A stretch of DNA of 64,000 nt, from contig CAJYHS010000155.1 in the NCBI GenBank assembly GCA_913774715.1, positions 62,001 to 126,000 on the forward strand, given 5' to 3'. The position numbers and the translations under genes are program-made. Under the pieces are notes generated by a model. It saw nothing but the letters and a program-made list of their open reading frames with translations. It had not been told where the DNA came from and searched no databases. This document shows, one piece after another, positions 37,106 through 45,016 of the stretch; within the stretch, counting starts at the first letter, position 1, and every line of letters starts with the position of its first letter. The DNA is from an uncultured Siphonobacter sp. (GTDB lineage: Bacteria > Bacteroidota > Bacteroidia > Cytophagales > Spirosomataceae).

Positions 37106-38460
37106 TCGTTCAGAGAATTCTTCATACTGCTGAAAAATATCCGGAAAAGCAGGCCGTTGTCTACGGCCCGCGGAGCATCACTTATGCTGAATTGAGTAAG
37201 GAGATCAGAAGTCGGGCCGGGGCATATCAGCAGCAGATTACTTCCTCCAAAGTCATCCTGACTCAGGTAAATTCACTGGAAAATCTACTGGATTTACTGG
37301 CTCTTATGGCCATTGGGAAAGCCAGTATTATGGCTTCTACCCAATTGCAAACCGAACAGATGCAGGGTCTGCTGGAACGGGAAGGAGTCGTTTTATTACC
37401 CGAACGGGATTTGCAGATTTCGCCTCTATCTGACATTCAGTCGGTTACCCTGACGGATCGATTTTTAGGCGTATTAACCTCTGGTACGGAGTCGCTTCCC
37501 AAGGTAATCTGGAAAGATTACCAAAGTTGGGTAACGGCATTCCCTCACCAGAGTGCCGTATTTGGTATTACTGCGGAAGATCGTCTGTTCGTGCTGGATG
37601 CTCTGAGTTATTCGGCGAATTTGAATAGCGTTTTACATATGCTCTGGCTGGGTGGATCGGTGGTAATGACTTCGCTGAAATCGGCAGCCAGCTGGCCCCG
37701 GCAAATGCAGGATCAGCAGGTTAGCTCGGTCTTTATGGTACCTTCACACTACCGGCTCTGGGTTAGAAAAACGCTGTCTTTACCTGGTATTAAATCGTTG
37801 GTCAGTGCGGGGGAAAAACTGGAAGCCTCGCTGGCGGAAATGCTGCTGGAATGTTTTCCTGAAGCTTTACTAACGGAGTATTACGGGGCAGCAGAGCTAG
37901 GCCACATTAGTTACCAGCAGAATCAGGATATTATCCAGCACGGGTACGCAGTGGGACAGGCGTTTCCCGGCGTAAAGATCAAAATCGTTGATCAGCGAAT
38001 TTGGGTTGAAAGTGACTATGTATCACCAGACTATCGGGGTGTTAACACTGTTTTCGATTTAGGGTTAATCGAAGATGGCCGGTTGATTCTGATGGGACGT
38101 TCAGGCCGAATGTTTAATCGTCGGGGACTGAATATTTTTGCCGAAGAAATAGAAAATAGTGCGAAACTAATGCCTTTCGTGACCGAGGTAGCCGTTATTG
38201 GCCTCCTCCGGGAGGATCTTTCGCACGATATCTATCTGGTTTTCAGGGCAACTTATCCCGGTGATGTTCAAACGAACTATGCCCAGCAACTGAAAACGCA
38301 CTTATTACATTCCTTACCTTCCTTCAAGCAGCCCAAACGTATTCTGCAATTACGTAATCTTCCTCGTAAGGATAACGGGAAGATTGACTATCAGGCGGTT
38401 GCCCGGATATTTTCTGAAGAAGATTCTCCTGTTTCCGTTGAGCTTAATATTCGTAATTAA
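37102..38460 (+). CDS. AMP-forming acyl-CoA synthetase/ligase (ANL family)
   Basis: The enzyme should activate a carboxylic acid as an acyl-adenylate and pass it to CoA or another acceptor. The 452-residue protein is on the short side for the family. It has the P-loop LTSGTESLPK, the YYGAAELG motif, the hinge GRSGRMFNRRGLNIFAEEIE, and the C-terminal Lys in LPRKDNGKID. The FDLG segment takes the place of the usual TGD. The start is GTG at 37102, overlapping the thiolase stop as GTGA, so translation is coupled. No acyl carrier protein is nearby. The substrate cannot be read from the sequence. Confidence 0.88.
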   Translation: MIVQRILHTAEKYPEKQAVVYGPRSITYAELSKEIRSRAGAYQQQITSSKVILTQVNSLENLLDLLALMAIGKASIMASTQLQTEQMQGLLEREGVVLLPERDLQISPLSDIQSVTLTDRFLGVLTSGTESLPKVIWKDYQSWVTAFPHQSAVFGITAEDRLFVLDALSYSANLNSVLHMLWLGGSVVMTSLKSAASWPRQMQDQQVSSVFMVPSHYRLWVRKTLSLPGIKSLVSAGEKLEASLAEMLLECFPEALLTEYYGAAELGHISYQQNQDIIQHGYAVGQAFPGVKIKIVDQRIWVESDYVSPDYRGVNTVFDLGLIEDGRLILMGRSGRMFNRRGLNIFAEEIENSAKLMPFVTEVAVIGLLREDLSHDIYLVFRATYPGDVQTNYAQQLKTHLLHSLPSFKQPKRILQLRNLPRKDNGKIDYQAVARIFSEEDSPVSVELNIRN

Positions 38461-38628
38461 GGATAATAGTTGATCCTGATCGTAGTCACGACAAGGGCTA
38501 TTATACCTGATTTATTTTGGTTTTTCATTTAATGAATGACTCGCGAAAGCCGAGTGGTAAAGGATGGCTATGTGTCTGTCCGAAAACCGCTTACAAGCTT
38601 TCCTGAGCTATTATTGTCAACTGTTTTC

Positions 38629-40545
38629 ATGAAACGTATACTGTATATCGTTACATTTATTTTTTCTACGCATTTATATGCACAAGATTCGACCAAAACC
38701 GTTGGTTTATCCGAAGTAACGGTAACGGCGAACCTTCAATCCACCGAAATTCGAAAAGCGGCCCGTAATGTGACGGTTATCACGGCTCAGGAAATCGAAA
38801 AAGCTCCGGTAAAAACCTTAGACGGCGTTTTGCAATATGCTTTAAACGTTGATGTGCGTTCCCGAGCTCCCTTAGGGGTTCAGGCCGACGTGAGTATTCG
38901 GGGCGGTAATTTCGATCAGACCCTAATTCTGGTGGATGGTATTAAAATGAATGATCCACAAACGGGTCATCATTCGCTGAATCTGCCTTTCCCACTCGAG
39001 ATGATTGAGAAAATTGAAATTCTTCAGGGCGGTGCTTCCCGGGTATTTGGTCCCAGTGCTTTTTCTGGAGTTATTAACATTATCACCAAGAAAAATCAGC
39101 CGAGCCAGGTACAAATTGGAGCTGCGGGTGGACAATATGGGTTGTATCAATTAAACACCGCTGTAGGCTTAACGACTGAAAAATACTCGACGCTGGTAGC
39201 TGCGGAAAAGATTCACAGCGATGGCTATGCGTACAATACGGCTTTTGATCGGCATAACCTGTACGGAAGAACGGCCTTTAATTTAGAGAAAACCACCCTT
39301 TCTGTTCAAGGAGGTTACATGGATAATCAGTTTGGTGCGTCTAACTTTTACCATCCTAAGTTTTATAACCAGTATGAACAAGTCAGGCAGTATTTTGTAG
39401 TTGCCCAGGCAGACCGGAAACTAACGAAAAACTGGTATTCCAACCTGACGGGTTCCTGGCGGAGGCATTATGACATGTATGATTTCGATAAGTATCGGTA
39501 CACCAAACCAGCCTCTGTTAATTTTCACCAGACGAACGTATATGACGTAGAATGGCGTAATAAATGGACTAATGCTTGGGGAACTACTTCATTCGGAGCG
39601 GAATGGCGACGCGAAAGTATCATCAGTAACCGCTTGGGTGATCCGCTGGCAAAATCGAGAGAGGTACCGGGATTTTTCGGAAATAATTATACGTTCGGTA
39701 AAGACCGGGATAATGTCAACTTTTATCTGGAGCAGTTCAAACGCTGGGATCGACTGACGTTAGTAGCGGGTACATTATTCAACATGAACTCACAGTTTGG
39801 AAATGAATGGTATCCTGGCCTGGATGCTTCGTATTCCTTGTCTGAAACGCTGAATATTTACGGAAGTATAAATCGGGCGGTGCGTTATCCAACATTTACA
39901 GAAATGTACGGAAATACCTCGACTGTAATCGCTGATCCGAATGTACGACCCGAGAAAGCCTGGAGTTATGAAATGGGGACGAAGCGTTTTACGTCCGTTG
40001 ACCAAACGACGATCTCAGTATTCTATCGTCAAAGCAGCACCGCGATTGACAAAATCAAACGGCCCGATCAGGCCGTTCCCCGCATTGAAAATATTAATAA
40101 TCTTAATACCATCGGTGCCGAATTTGCCTACGCTCTGAAAATGGCTCAGGTATTGGGTAAAGAAAAGCACTGGTTCCAGCGACTCACGTTTAATTATGCC
40201 TATATCTGGGCGGATCAAAAGCAGAACAACTTCCAGTCGTTTTATACCCTGAACTACCTGCGGCATAAACTGAGTCTCGGAGCGAATATGAGGCTGGCTA
40301 AAGATATTTCACTGGATCTTTGGTATACCCTTAAAAAGCGGGAGGGCGAGTACCAATGGGATGCGACGACTGCCCCCGAACCTTACGCTACAATTCATTT
40401 GGTAGATGCGAGAATTTCCTGGAATCGCCCTAAATTCAGACTATTTGCGGATGCAAACAATTTGTTAAATCAAACCTATTTTGAACATGGGTTCGTGCAA
40501 CAGCCCGGTCGCTGGCTTACTAGTGGCATTTCTTTGAAATTATAA
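38629..40545 (+). CDS. TonB-dependent outer-membrane receptor (BtuB-like length)
   Basis: From ATG 38629 the protein has 638 residues and a signal peptide ending LYAQ. The TonB box-like VGLSEVTVTAN is followed by a plug with DVSIRGGNFDQTLILVDGIK and ILQGGASRVFGPSAFSGVIN. A barrel of about 22 strands ends in GRWLTSGISLKL. The length and plug pattern are close to BtuB/CirA receptors, so vitamin B12 or an iron chelate is a possible ligand, but no cobalamin riboswitch is visible upstream. The longer frame from 38536 adds 31 residues without signal character and is rejected. A 13-bp terminator follows. Confidence 0.88.
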   Translation: MKRILYIVTFIFSTHLYAQDSTKTVGLSEVTVTANLQSTEIRKAARNVTVITAQEIEKAPVKTLDGVLQYALNVDVRSRAPLGVQADVSIRGGNFDQTLILVDGIKMNDPQTGHHSLNLPFPLEMIEKIEILQGGASRVFGPSAFSGVINIITKKNQPSQVQIGAAGGQYGLYQLNTAVGLTTEKYSTLVAAEKIHSDGYAYNTAFDRHNLYGRTAFNLEKTTLSVQGGYMDNQFGASNFYHPKFYNQYEQVRQYFVVAQADRKLTKNWYSNLTGSWRRHYDMYDFDKYRYTKPASVNFHQTNVYDVEWRNKWTNAWGTTSFGAEWRRESIISNRLGDPLAKSREVPGFFGNNYTFGKDRDNVNFYLEQFKRWDRLTLVAGTLFNMNSQFGNEWYPGLDASYSLSETLNIYGSINRAVRYPTFTEMYGNTSTVIADPNVRPEKAWSYEMGTKRFTSVDQTTISVFYRQSSTAIDKIKRPDQAVPRIENINNLNTIGAEFAYALKMAQVLGKEKHWFQRLTFNYAYIWADQKQNNFQSFYTLNYLRHKLSLGANMRLAKDISLDLWYTLKKREGEYQWDATTAPEPYATIHLVDARISWNRPKFRLFADANNLLNQTYFEHGFVQQPGRWLTSGISLKL

Positions 40546-40614
40546 CCACTGTTATAGTCGAGGGCGGAAGCCGTAGTATTCTTATAAGCCGACCTCAAGT
40601 AAAAACTATTTACT

Positions 40615-40646
40615 AAAAGCTGCCAGCCTTACCGCTGGCAGCTTTT
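40615..40646 (+). terminator. Terminator of the second TonB receptor
   Basis: A perfect 13-bp stem (40615-40627 with 40634-40646) contains GCTGCCAGC and ends in TTTTG. Confidence 0.9.
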
Positions 40647-40742
40647 GTTTACGGAAGGATTCTTGAGTAAACAAGATTCAATTATAAAATTATAATGTAT
40701 AATTATTATTGAAGTCTCTGAACTAAAAAATGTGTACGTTTC

Positions 40743-40775
40743 TTGTTCGGTAATCAGAAAATACTTCTATATTTG
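40743..40775 (+). promoter_or_regulatory. Promoter of the XRE-S24 gene
   Basis: TTG (40743-40745), 22 bases, then TATATTTG (40768-40775) fits the Bacteroidota pattern with a slightly long spacer. The start codon is 30 bases downstream. Confidence 0.5.
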
Positions 40776-40805
40776 TTCAAAAGTTATAAGAATTGACTAA
40801 AAAAA

Positions 40806-41546
40806 ATGGATAATACTTCTGCTGAAGAACTGGCACAACAGGATTTTTTCGCTAAGAATCTAGTTCAGCTACGCGGTCGATTGGAGGGAAAGGTTTCTCA
40901 GCAACGTCTAGCGGATGAATTAGGTTTAAAAAAATCAACTTGGGCTGCATACGAATCCGGTCGGGCAGAACCCCGATATGGAGATCTGGTGAAAGTAGCA
41001 GACTTTTTTCAGGTAAGTGTAGATGATCTGCTGCGTAAAGACCTGAGCAAGGAACCTATGAATATGCCCAAGGTTCCTGAATTACGGGTATTAGCCACAA
41101 CGGTAGATGCTCAGGATCAGGAAAATGTTGAATTTGTACATGTCAAGGCTTTAGGAGGTTACGCAGAAGGCTACGGTGATCTGGACTATATTGGTAAATT
41201 ACCTACTTTTCATCTACCTTTTTTAGCCAGGGATCGTAAGTACCGGGCGTTTCCTTATGAAGGAGAGTCAATGCCTCCCTTACGTGATGGAGCCGTTGTG
41301 TTTGGGGAATATATTGAGAATTGGGAAGCGGTTAAAAATGGCTCAATCTGCCTAGTTGTTACTCAGGATGAAGGAGTTGTACTTAAAATGGTATTTAACT
41401 ACTTAGCTGAAAAAGGGGTTCTGGTATTGAAGTCGTTAAATGATCGCTATGCTCCTTATCCAGTTCGACGAGAAGATATCCGTGAATTATGGCGTTTTGC
41501 CGGGTATTTTGAAAATAATTTCCCAGTACAGCGAGCGATAGAATAG
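40806..41546 (+). CDS. XRE-family repressor with S24 (LexA/CI-like) peptidase domain
   Basis: The 246-residue protein has an N-terminal helix-turn-helix (about residues 17-76, SQQRLADELGLKKSTWAAYE). The C-terminal S24 domain has the nucleophile Ser155 in YEGESMPPLRDG and the catalytic Lys194 in GVVLKMV. An ALGGYAEGYG segment (about residues 115-124) sits where CI and LexA proteins have their self-cleavage bond. Such repressors are inactivated by self-cleavage after DNA damage and often guard prophages or mobile islands. It opens the accessory segment at 40.7-49 kb. The gene has its own promoter. TTGACTAAA words occur both before this gene and before the next. Confidence 0.88.
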   Translation: MDNTSAEELAQQDFFAKNLVQLRGRLEGKVSQQRLADELGLKKSTWAAYESGRAEPRYGDLVKVADFFQVSVDDLLRKDLSKEPMNMPKVPELRVLATTVDAQDQENVEFVHVKALGGYAEGYGDLDYIGKLPTFHLPFLARDRKYRAFPYEGESMPPLRDGAVVFGEYIENWEAVKNGSICLVVTQDEGVVLKMVFNYLAEKGVLVLKSLNDRYAPYPVRREDIRELWRFAGYFENNFPVQRAIE

Positions 41547-41558
41547 CGTGTAAATTTT

Positions 41559-41639
41559 TTGACTAAATGTCTTTATTTTTTATATATAATTTAAATATTT
41601 ATTATATATTTGTATAAAAGATATAGACAAGTAAGTCTA
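41559..41639 (+). promoter_or_regulatory. Possible promoter with operators before the 227-residue unknown gene
   Basis: A TATATTTG box (41605-41612) lies in a very AT-rich gap. It is flanked by GACTAAATGTC (41561-41571) and by TAGACAAGTAAGTCTA (41624-41639), both short inverted repeats around GAC/GTC. They could be sites for the XRE-S24 repressor encoded just upstream. No clear -33 box was found. Confidence 0.4.
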
Positions 41640-41655
41640 AAATAATATTACAACT

Positions 41656-42339
41656 ATGAACTCATCCAATCCATCAGGTATCATTCAATCAGGCAACCTT
41701 AAGTCATATCAGATTGAACGGGTTGACGAAGAAACGGGAGCCATGGTAGCCGAAAGTAAATTTCTATACTTGGAAGGCCATCCCCGTGAGTATCGTTTTA
41801 ATGGACAAAATGGTCAGTTTAATTTATATGGTGAACGAATTCTGACGGATTCCAATGGTAAGCCCATTACCGAATTTTCATTTCAGCCCATTGCGTACCG
41901 AATTTTTGAAGATACACTTTTTACCAGAAGTGATCAGGAAGTATGGGCTGAGTTTTTCTTCGTGGATGCGGACAACTGCGTGGCTTCACTCATGTTTAAT
42001 AACACGTCTGTTTCTGAGTTGTACCGCATGATGCAGCCCGTATTTTACGAAAGAAAAACACTTTGTGATTTGATTATTACGGTAAAGCCAGAAAAAGTAA
42101 CCAGTAAAGTAGATACCGGAAAATCGTGGTACATCTCCCGTTTTTCGTATCGCACGGGTAGTGAAGAGTTGGTGAAAGAATACCGGGATTTCGCCCGCGA
42201 TCATCATTTGTACCGGGCAGAGACTTTAACGGATTCGGCTTTACACCGGATTGTATCCAAGTATTACAATCGCTTACCCGAACCCGAGGTTGTTTCTTTA
42301 CCCGAACCCTCGAAGGAATTGGCTAGTAAAGCCGCTTAA
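41656..42339 (+). CDS. Hypothetical protein, 227 residues
   Basis: No family was recognised. The protein is soluble, with no signal peptide or membrane segment. It is rich in beta-type, aromatic-alternating stretches, such as AYRIFEDTLFTRSDQEVWAE. The C-terminus has EPEVVSLPEPSKEL. A pair of inverted-repeat sites and a promoter-like box precede the ATG, right after the XRE-S24 gene. It may be a target of that regulator. Codon use looks like neighbouring genes, so it is likely real. Confidence 0.65.
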   Translation: MNSSNPSGIIQSGNLKSYQIERVDEETGAMVAESKFLYLEGHPREYRFNGQNGQFNLYGERILTDSNGKPITEFSFQPIAYRIFEDTLFTRSDQEVWAEFFFVDADNCVASLMFNNTSVSELYRMMQPVFYERKTLCDLIITVKPEKVTSKVDTGKSWYISRFSYRTGSEELVKEYRDFARDHHLYRAETLTDSALHRIVSKYYNRLPEPEVVSLPEPSKELASKAA

Positions 42340-42346
42340 TGAAAAG

Positions 42347-42404
42347 AGAAAGACCGCCAGCTAAAAAAAGGAGTGGAGAGAAAGTGCAGTTGGCGGTTCT
42401 TTCT
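42347..42404. terminator. Bidirectional hairpin between convergent genes
   Basis: Arms 42347-42362 and 42388-42404 pair over about 15 bases (AGAAAGACCGCCA with TGGCGGTTCTTTCT) with one bulge. They lie between the convergent 227-residue gene and the XRE gene. Confidence 0.6.
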
Positions 42405-42406
42405 AA

Positions 42407-42856
42407 TTATAATGCGTTCGATTCGACTTGTGCAGGCTTAATACTGCCAATAACATCCCGAAGAACAACAATTTGTTCCTTAAGCAAGGCAATGACATCA
42501 TCCCGGTCGTGAACTTGTTTTTCGAGAAATTGAACTTGTTTTTGTAATAATTCCAGGCCAGTGATAGGGCCATTAGTTTCCGCATTAACTGCTTCGGAAG
42601 TTATAATAACGGGTGAGTTCTGAATGAGAACATTGCCGGTTCCACGAAGCAACCAGTTACAATCCAGATCATCGTACACGGAAGCGATGGATAGCAAAGT
42701 ATCGTAGCTAGGCTGAGTTTTACCTTTAAGAATTGAATAAAGCTTTGCCGGTTTCGAGAAACCTAATTCCTGACTAAATCGGTAAGGAGTCAGTTTTTTG
42801 CTTTGAATCAAATGGGATAGTCTTTCGTAGATAGTTGTCATTGAGGTTTGTTCCAT
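42407..42856 (-). CDS. Phage-type XRE regulator with C-terminal coiled coil
   Basis: From ATG 42856 the protein has 149 residues. The helix-turn-helix is in residues 9-65 (RLSHLIQSKKLTPYRFSQEL, then GFSKPAKLYSILKGKTQPS). LDCNWLLRGTGNVL follows, a pattern typical of repressors in Bacteroidota phages and mobile elements. The C-terminal third (LLQKQVQFLEKQVHDRD onward) has heptad Leu/Val spacing and should form a coiled-coil dimer. ATG 42841 is an alternative start. It is divergent from the 177-residue gene, with a palindromic site between them over its promoter. Confidence 0.82.
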   Translation of the reverse strand: MEQTSMTTIYERLSHLIQSKKLTPYRFSQELGFSKPAKLYSILKGKTQPSYDTLLSIASVYDDLDCNWLLRGTGNVLIQNSPVIITSEAVNAETNGPITGLELLQKQVQFLEKQVHDRDDVIALLKEQIVVLRDVIGSIKPAQVESNAL

Positions 42857-42880
42857 ATCCGTGCAAGAGTTTTTGTGGAC

Positions 42881-42921
42881 TTCAGCAAAAGTAGTCAAAT
42901 GATTTTTAATTTATTGCTGAA
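42881..42921 (-). promoter_or_regulatory. Operator-like inverted repeat over the XRE promoter
   Basis: TTCAGCAA (42881-42888) and TTGCTGAA (42914-42921) form a perfect 8-bp inverted repeat with a 25-base spacer. The left arm overlaps a minus-strand TACTTTTG box (42893-42886), the likely -7 element of the XRE gene. This suggests autoregulation. Confidence 0.5.
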
Positions 42922-42975
42922 AATGCTCAATAATTTTTTGATATTTCTAAAATAAAGGGCTTTCCCGACATTGAA

Positions 42976-43509
42976 ATGATCAAAGTACATAAAGAGCCAG
43001 CGATGGGCCGTTTGGCCACGCTTCCATCCGTCGAATATCAATTATTGCAAGTAATCAGCCCCCTAACCATTCGGCAGGCTGCTACTCCTTCGGTTACCTT
43101 GCTGGAGTTGTATGAGCAGGTTAGGGAAAACTCTACGTTTGGAACGGCGTGGCGGTTTCCAAAGTGTAGTGAGATTGGCAGAAAATTAGGAAAAGATACC
43201 ATAGTGAAGCTTTTAGCGATAACGCTAGCTGATTTGTCGCAGATTGCTCACGCGGATTGTCGCTTGCTGCCCGCTCAAATTATCAATCTAGCCGAAGAAT
43301 TAGCTCAACAATTTCCTTATGAAAGTTATCGGGAATTTGTAGTAGCATTTAAAGAAGTACGGCAGCGGGTAAGCCGCTGGCGACGCCCCTTGAGCCGGCG
43401 GCGAATTATTCAGCTTTTACAGGTTCATTTCGAACGGCGGGCTGAATATCTGGAACGCTTCCATGGAAGTTATTCCGAAAAAAATCCGGCGTATTCTCAA
43501 AGAGCCTAA
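42976..43509 (+). CDS. Hypothetical protein of mobile-element type, 177 residues
   Basis: No firm family. The order of helices and conserved-looking positions (KLLAITLADLSQIAHADCRL, then LPAQIINLAEELAQQFPY and ESYREFVVAFKEVRQRVSRW) recalls small helical proteins carried on Bacteroidota mobile elements (DUF6633-like). That is a memory-based resemblance only. A strongly basic segment VSRWRRPLSRRR (about residues 132-143) could bind nucleic acid. The gene starts right after the operator region of the divergent XRE regulator. The PIN-domain gene follows 31 bases on, so the two are probably one unit. Confidence 0.6.
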   Translation: MIKVHKEPAMGRLATLPSVEYQLLQVISPLTIRQAATPSVTLLELYEQVRENSTFGTAWRFPKCSEIGRKLGKDTIVKLLAITLADLSQIAHADCRLLPAQIINLAEELAQQFPYESYREFVVAFKEVRQRVSRWRRPLSRRRIIQLLQVHFERRAEYLERFHGSYSEKNPAYSQRA

Positions 43510-43540
43510 TTCGTTGGGCTATTTATAACTATTGATTCCC

Positions 43541-44128
43541 ATGCCTTCAAAATTAGCTGCATCTCCGGTATTACCGGTTGAAGTAATGCCTCCTGTGGCT
43601 TCGGCTTCACGTAGCCGTAAAGCTCCCAAAGTGCCTAAAGATTTGGTAGGTAAGGTTTCTACGCAGATCTGGCAGGAGTTAAAACCTTTAAAGAATACCT
43701 ATAAAGAACCCAAACGGTGGCCTGTTCGTCTATTGCTAGATACCCCTACATTGGATTATCTGGTTAGAGACGCATACCGACTTTCGCAGACGGCAGTTGT
43801 GGCGATTAATGAACCGGGAACAACCTGCTACGTCAGTGAATGCTCCTGGCTCGAACTGGCGGAAAAAATGAAACAGGATTTGTACGGAATTCACGTAAAC
43901 TTTGGTGAGTTCATGAATCAAATCATGGCCTATTATAAGTTACAGGTATTACCAATGGACGCTCTGGCTTTGGAAAAATACCGGAATTTATCGGTTTCCG
44001 CTACTCCAGCAGACAGGATGACTTGTGGCTGGTTGGCCGCTCAGGCTTTAGCAATGGGAGCCACATTAATATCTCCAGATGGAAATTTTGAAGCTTATCA
44101 TTCACAGGGTTTGAAGCAGTTATGGTAA
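43541..44128 (+). CDS. PIN-domain protein with N-terminal extension
   Basis: PIN domains are metal-dependent ribonucleases, often the toxin of VapBC pairs. Residues 62-195 show all four usual acidic positions: Asp67 (RLLLDTPTLDYL), Glu105 (CSWLELAEKM), Asp158 (PADRMTCGWLAAQAL) and Asp180 (LISPDGNFEAY). The first 60 residues are an unusual Pro/Lys-rich extension. The start is ATG 43541; a TTG three codons earlier is less likely. No VapB-like antitoxin is adjacent. The upstream 177-residue gene is much too large for a typical one. It ends in a strong terminator. Confidence 0.78.
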   Translation: MPSKLAASPVLPVEVMPPVASASRSRKAPKVPKDLVGKVSTQIWQELKPLKNTYKEPKRWPVRLLLDTPTLDYLVRDAYRLSQTAVVAINEPGTTCYVSECSWLELAEKMKQDLYGIHVNFGEFMNQIMAYYKLQVLPMDALALEKYRNLSVSATPADRMTCGWLAAQALAMGATLISPDGNFEAYHSQGLKQLW

Positions 44129-44168
44129 GCGTATATTAATAAGCGTTATTTGTCCGGCCCACTTATAT

Positions 44169-44209
44169 CGGCTCAGCGGAGAGTTTTCTCAGGCTGGGCC
44201 GTTTTTTTT
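44169..44209 (+). terminator. Terminator of the PIN gene
   Basis: A 9-bp stem with one G-U pair (44169-44177 with 44193-44201), capped by an inner GAGA/TCTC stem, is followed by eight T residues. Confidence 0.88.
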
Positions 44210-44235
44210 ATAAGTATTGAGAAAGAAAAGATGGT

Positions 44236-44778
44236 ATGACTACTCGGAAAGTATCAAAAGCCTTTAACTATAAGCTTGATTTTCAGAATACTGATTTTAG
44301 AAAACAGCCGGAATTATATCGGGTTGGTGTAGGAGAGCAAGGAGTACTTCTGGTAGAACCTTATAAATCTGAAATTCTGCCTCTATGGCGATTTCGAACG
44401 GAAGCTATTGCCCAAGAATCAGCTCAGGCTATCTATGCAATGTTTGAAGTATACCTTCGTGAAAAAGATTTTGTAGGGGCTGACATGGCTCGGAAGTATT
44501 TGCAGATGGGTTTTACCCGAGCCCGACGTTATGCCAATCATGCTAGTGGTAAAAAATATACTCAAAAGCAAGGGGACGGAGAAGGGGAAGAAAAGTCTTA
44601 TCCCTATTCGCAGGGAAGCATCCACAAGGGAAATGAGATCCAGCCCCAGGAAAAGGATGCCATGACCAGTGAGAAAGCAAAAGCAGCGGCAGTTTTCAAG
44701 ACCTATTGGGATATAGCTCGACAGCATGCTGACTATTTGAAGCAAAAAAAGGAGTTTACGGAAAAGTATGTAAGCTAA
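44236..44778 (+). CDS. DUF4385 family protein
   Basis: The 180-residue protein matches the family pattern I recall: KLDFQNTDFRKQPELYRVG, GEQGVLLVEPYKSEILPLWR, and YLREKDFVGADMARKYLQMG followed by FTRARRYANH. It then has a variable Lys/Glu-rich loop and a C-terminal helix (AAAVFKTYWDIARQHADYLK). The family is found in bacteria and in large phages and its function is unknown. It is a single gene with a terminator before it, and it converges on the RecE-like operon. A 12-bp inverted repeat spans its stop codon. Confidence 0.82.
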   Translation: MTTRKVSKAFNYKLDFQNTDFRKQPELYRVGVGEQGVLLVEPYKSEILPLWRFRTEAIAQESAQAIYAMFEVYLREKDFVGADMARKYLQMGFTRARRYANHASGKKYTQKQGDGEGEEKSYPYSQGSIHKGNEIQPQEKDAMTSEKAKAAAVFKTYWDIARQHADYLKQKKEFTEKYVS

Positions 44779-44798
44779 AAGCTACTATACTTTTCCGT
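44758..44798. terminator. Inverted repeat over the DUF4385 stop, between convergent genes
   Basis: ACGGAAAAGTAT (44758-44769) and ATACTTTTCCGT (44787-44798) are a perfect 12-bp inverted repeat with a 17-base loop. It spans the DUF4385 stop (44776-44778) and ends 5 bases before the convergent minus-strand gene. A shared stop-and-fold structure is likely. Confidence 0.5.
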
Positions 44799-44803
44799 AA
44801 TCG

Positions 44804-45016
44804 CTAAAACGCGGGTTGTGCGTTAGCTTGGCTCAGAAACTGACTCATATCCAGTTGAGGATAAAGCTGACTTAAAGCCTGCCAGTTTGATTGGGTTTCT
44901 ACCACAATCTGCTGGGTAGCAGTCGTAATGACCGAAGTATCTGCTTCGATTTCAACGCTTTCAATAGTCTCCGCCTTAAGCAACCAGATGCCACGGCTTC
45001 CCTTCAGTAAAATCAT
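44804..45016 (-). CDS. Hypothetical small protein, last gene of the RecE-like operon
   Basis: The 70-residue protein starts inside the 3' end of the nuclease gene, overlapping it by 41 bases in another frame. It begins MILLKGSRGIWLLKAETIES and has a Gln-rich, helix-prone second half. No family was recognised. The overlap and the position before a hairpin suggest a coupled small gene. It could also be chance. Confidence 0.5.
   Translation of the reverse strand: MILLKGSRGIWLLKAETIESVEIEADTSVITTATQQIVVETQSNWQALSQLYPQLDMSQFLSQANAQPAF

Noticed and set aside
38539-38555. ACTCG/CGAGT hairpin with GAAA loop before the second TonB receptor, first suspected as a riboswitch
   Set aside because: It lacks the conserved boxes of cobalamin, TPP or SAM riboswitches and is a single small stem.
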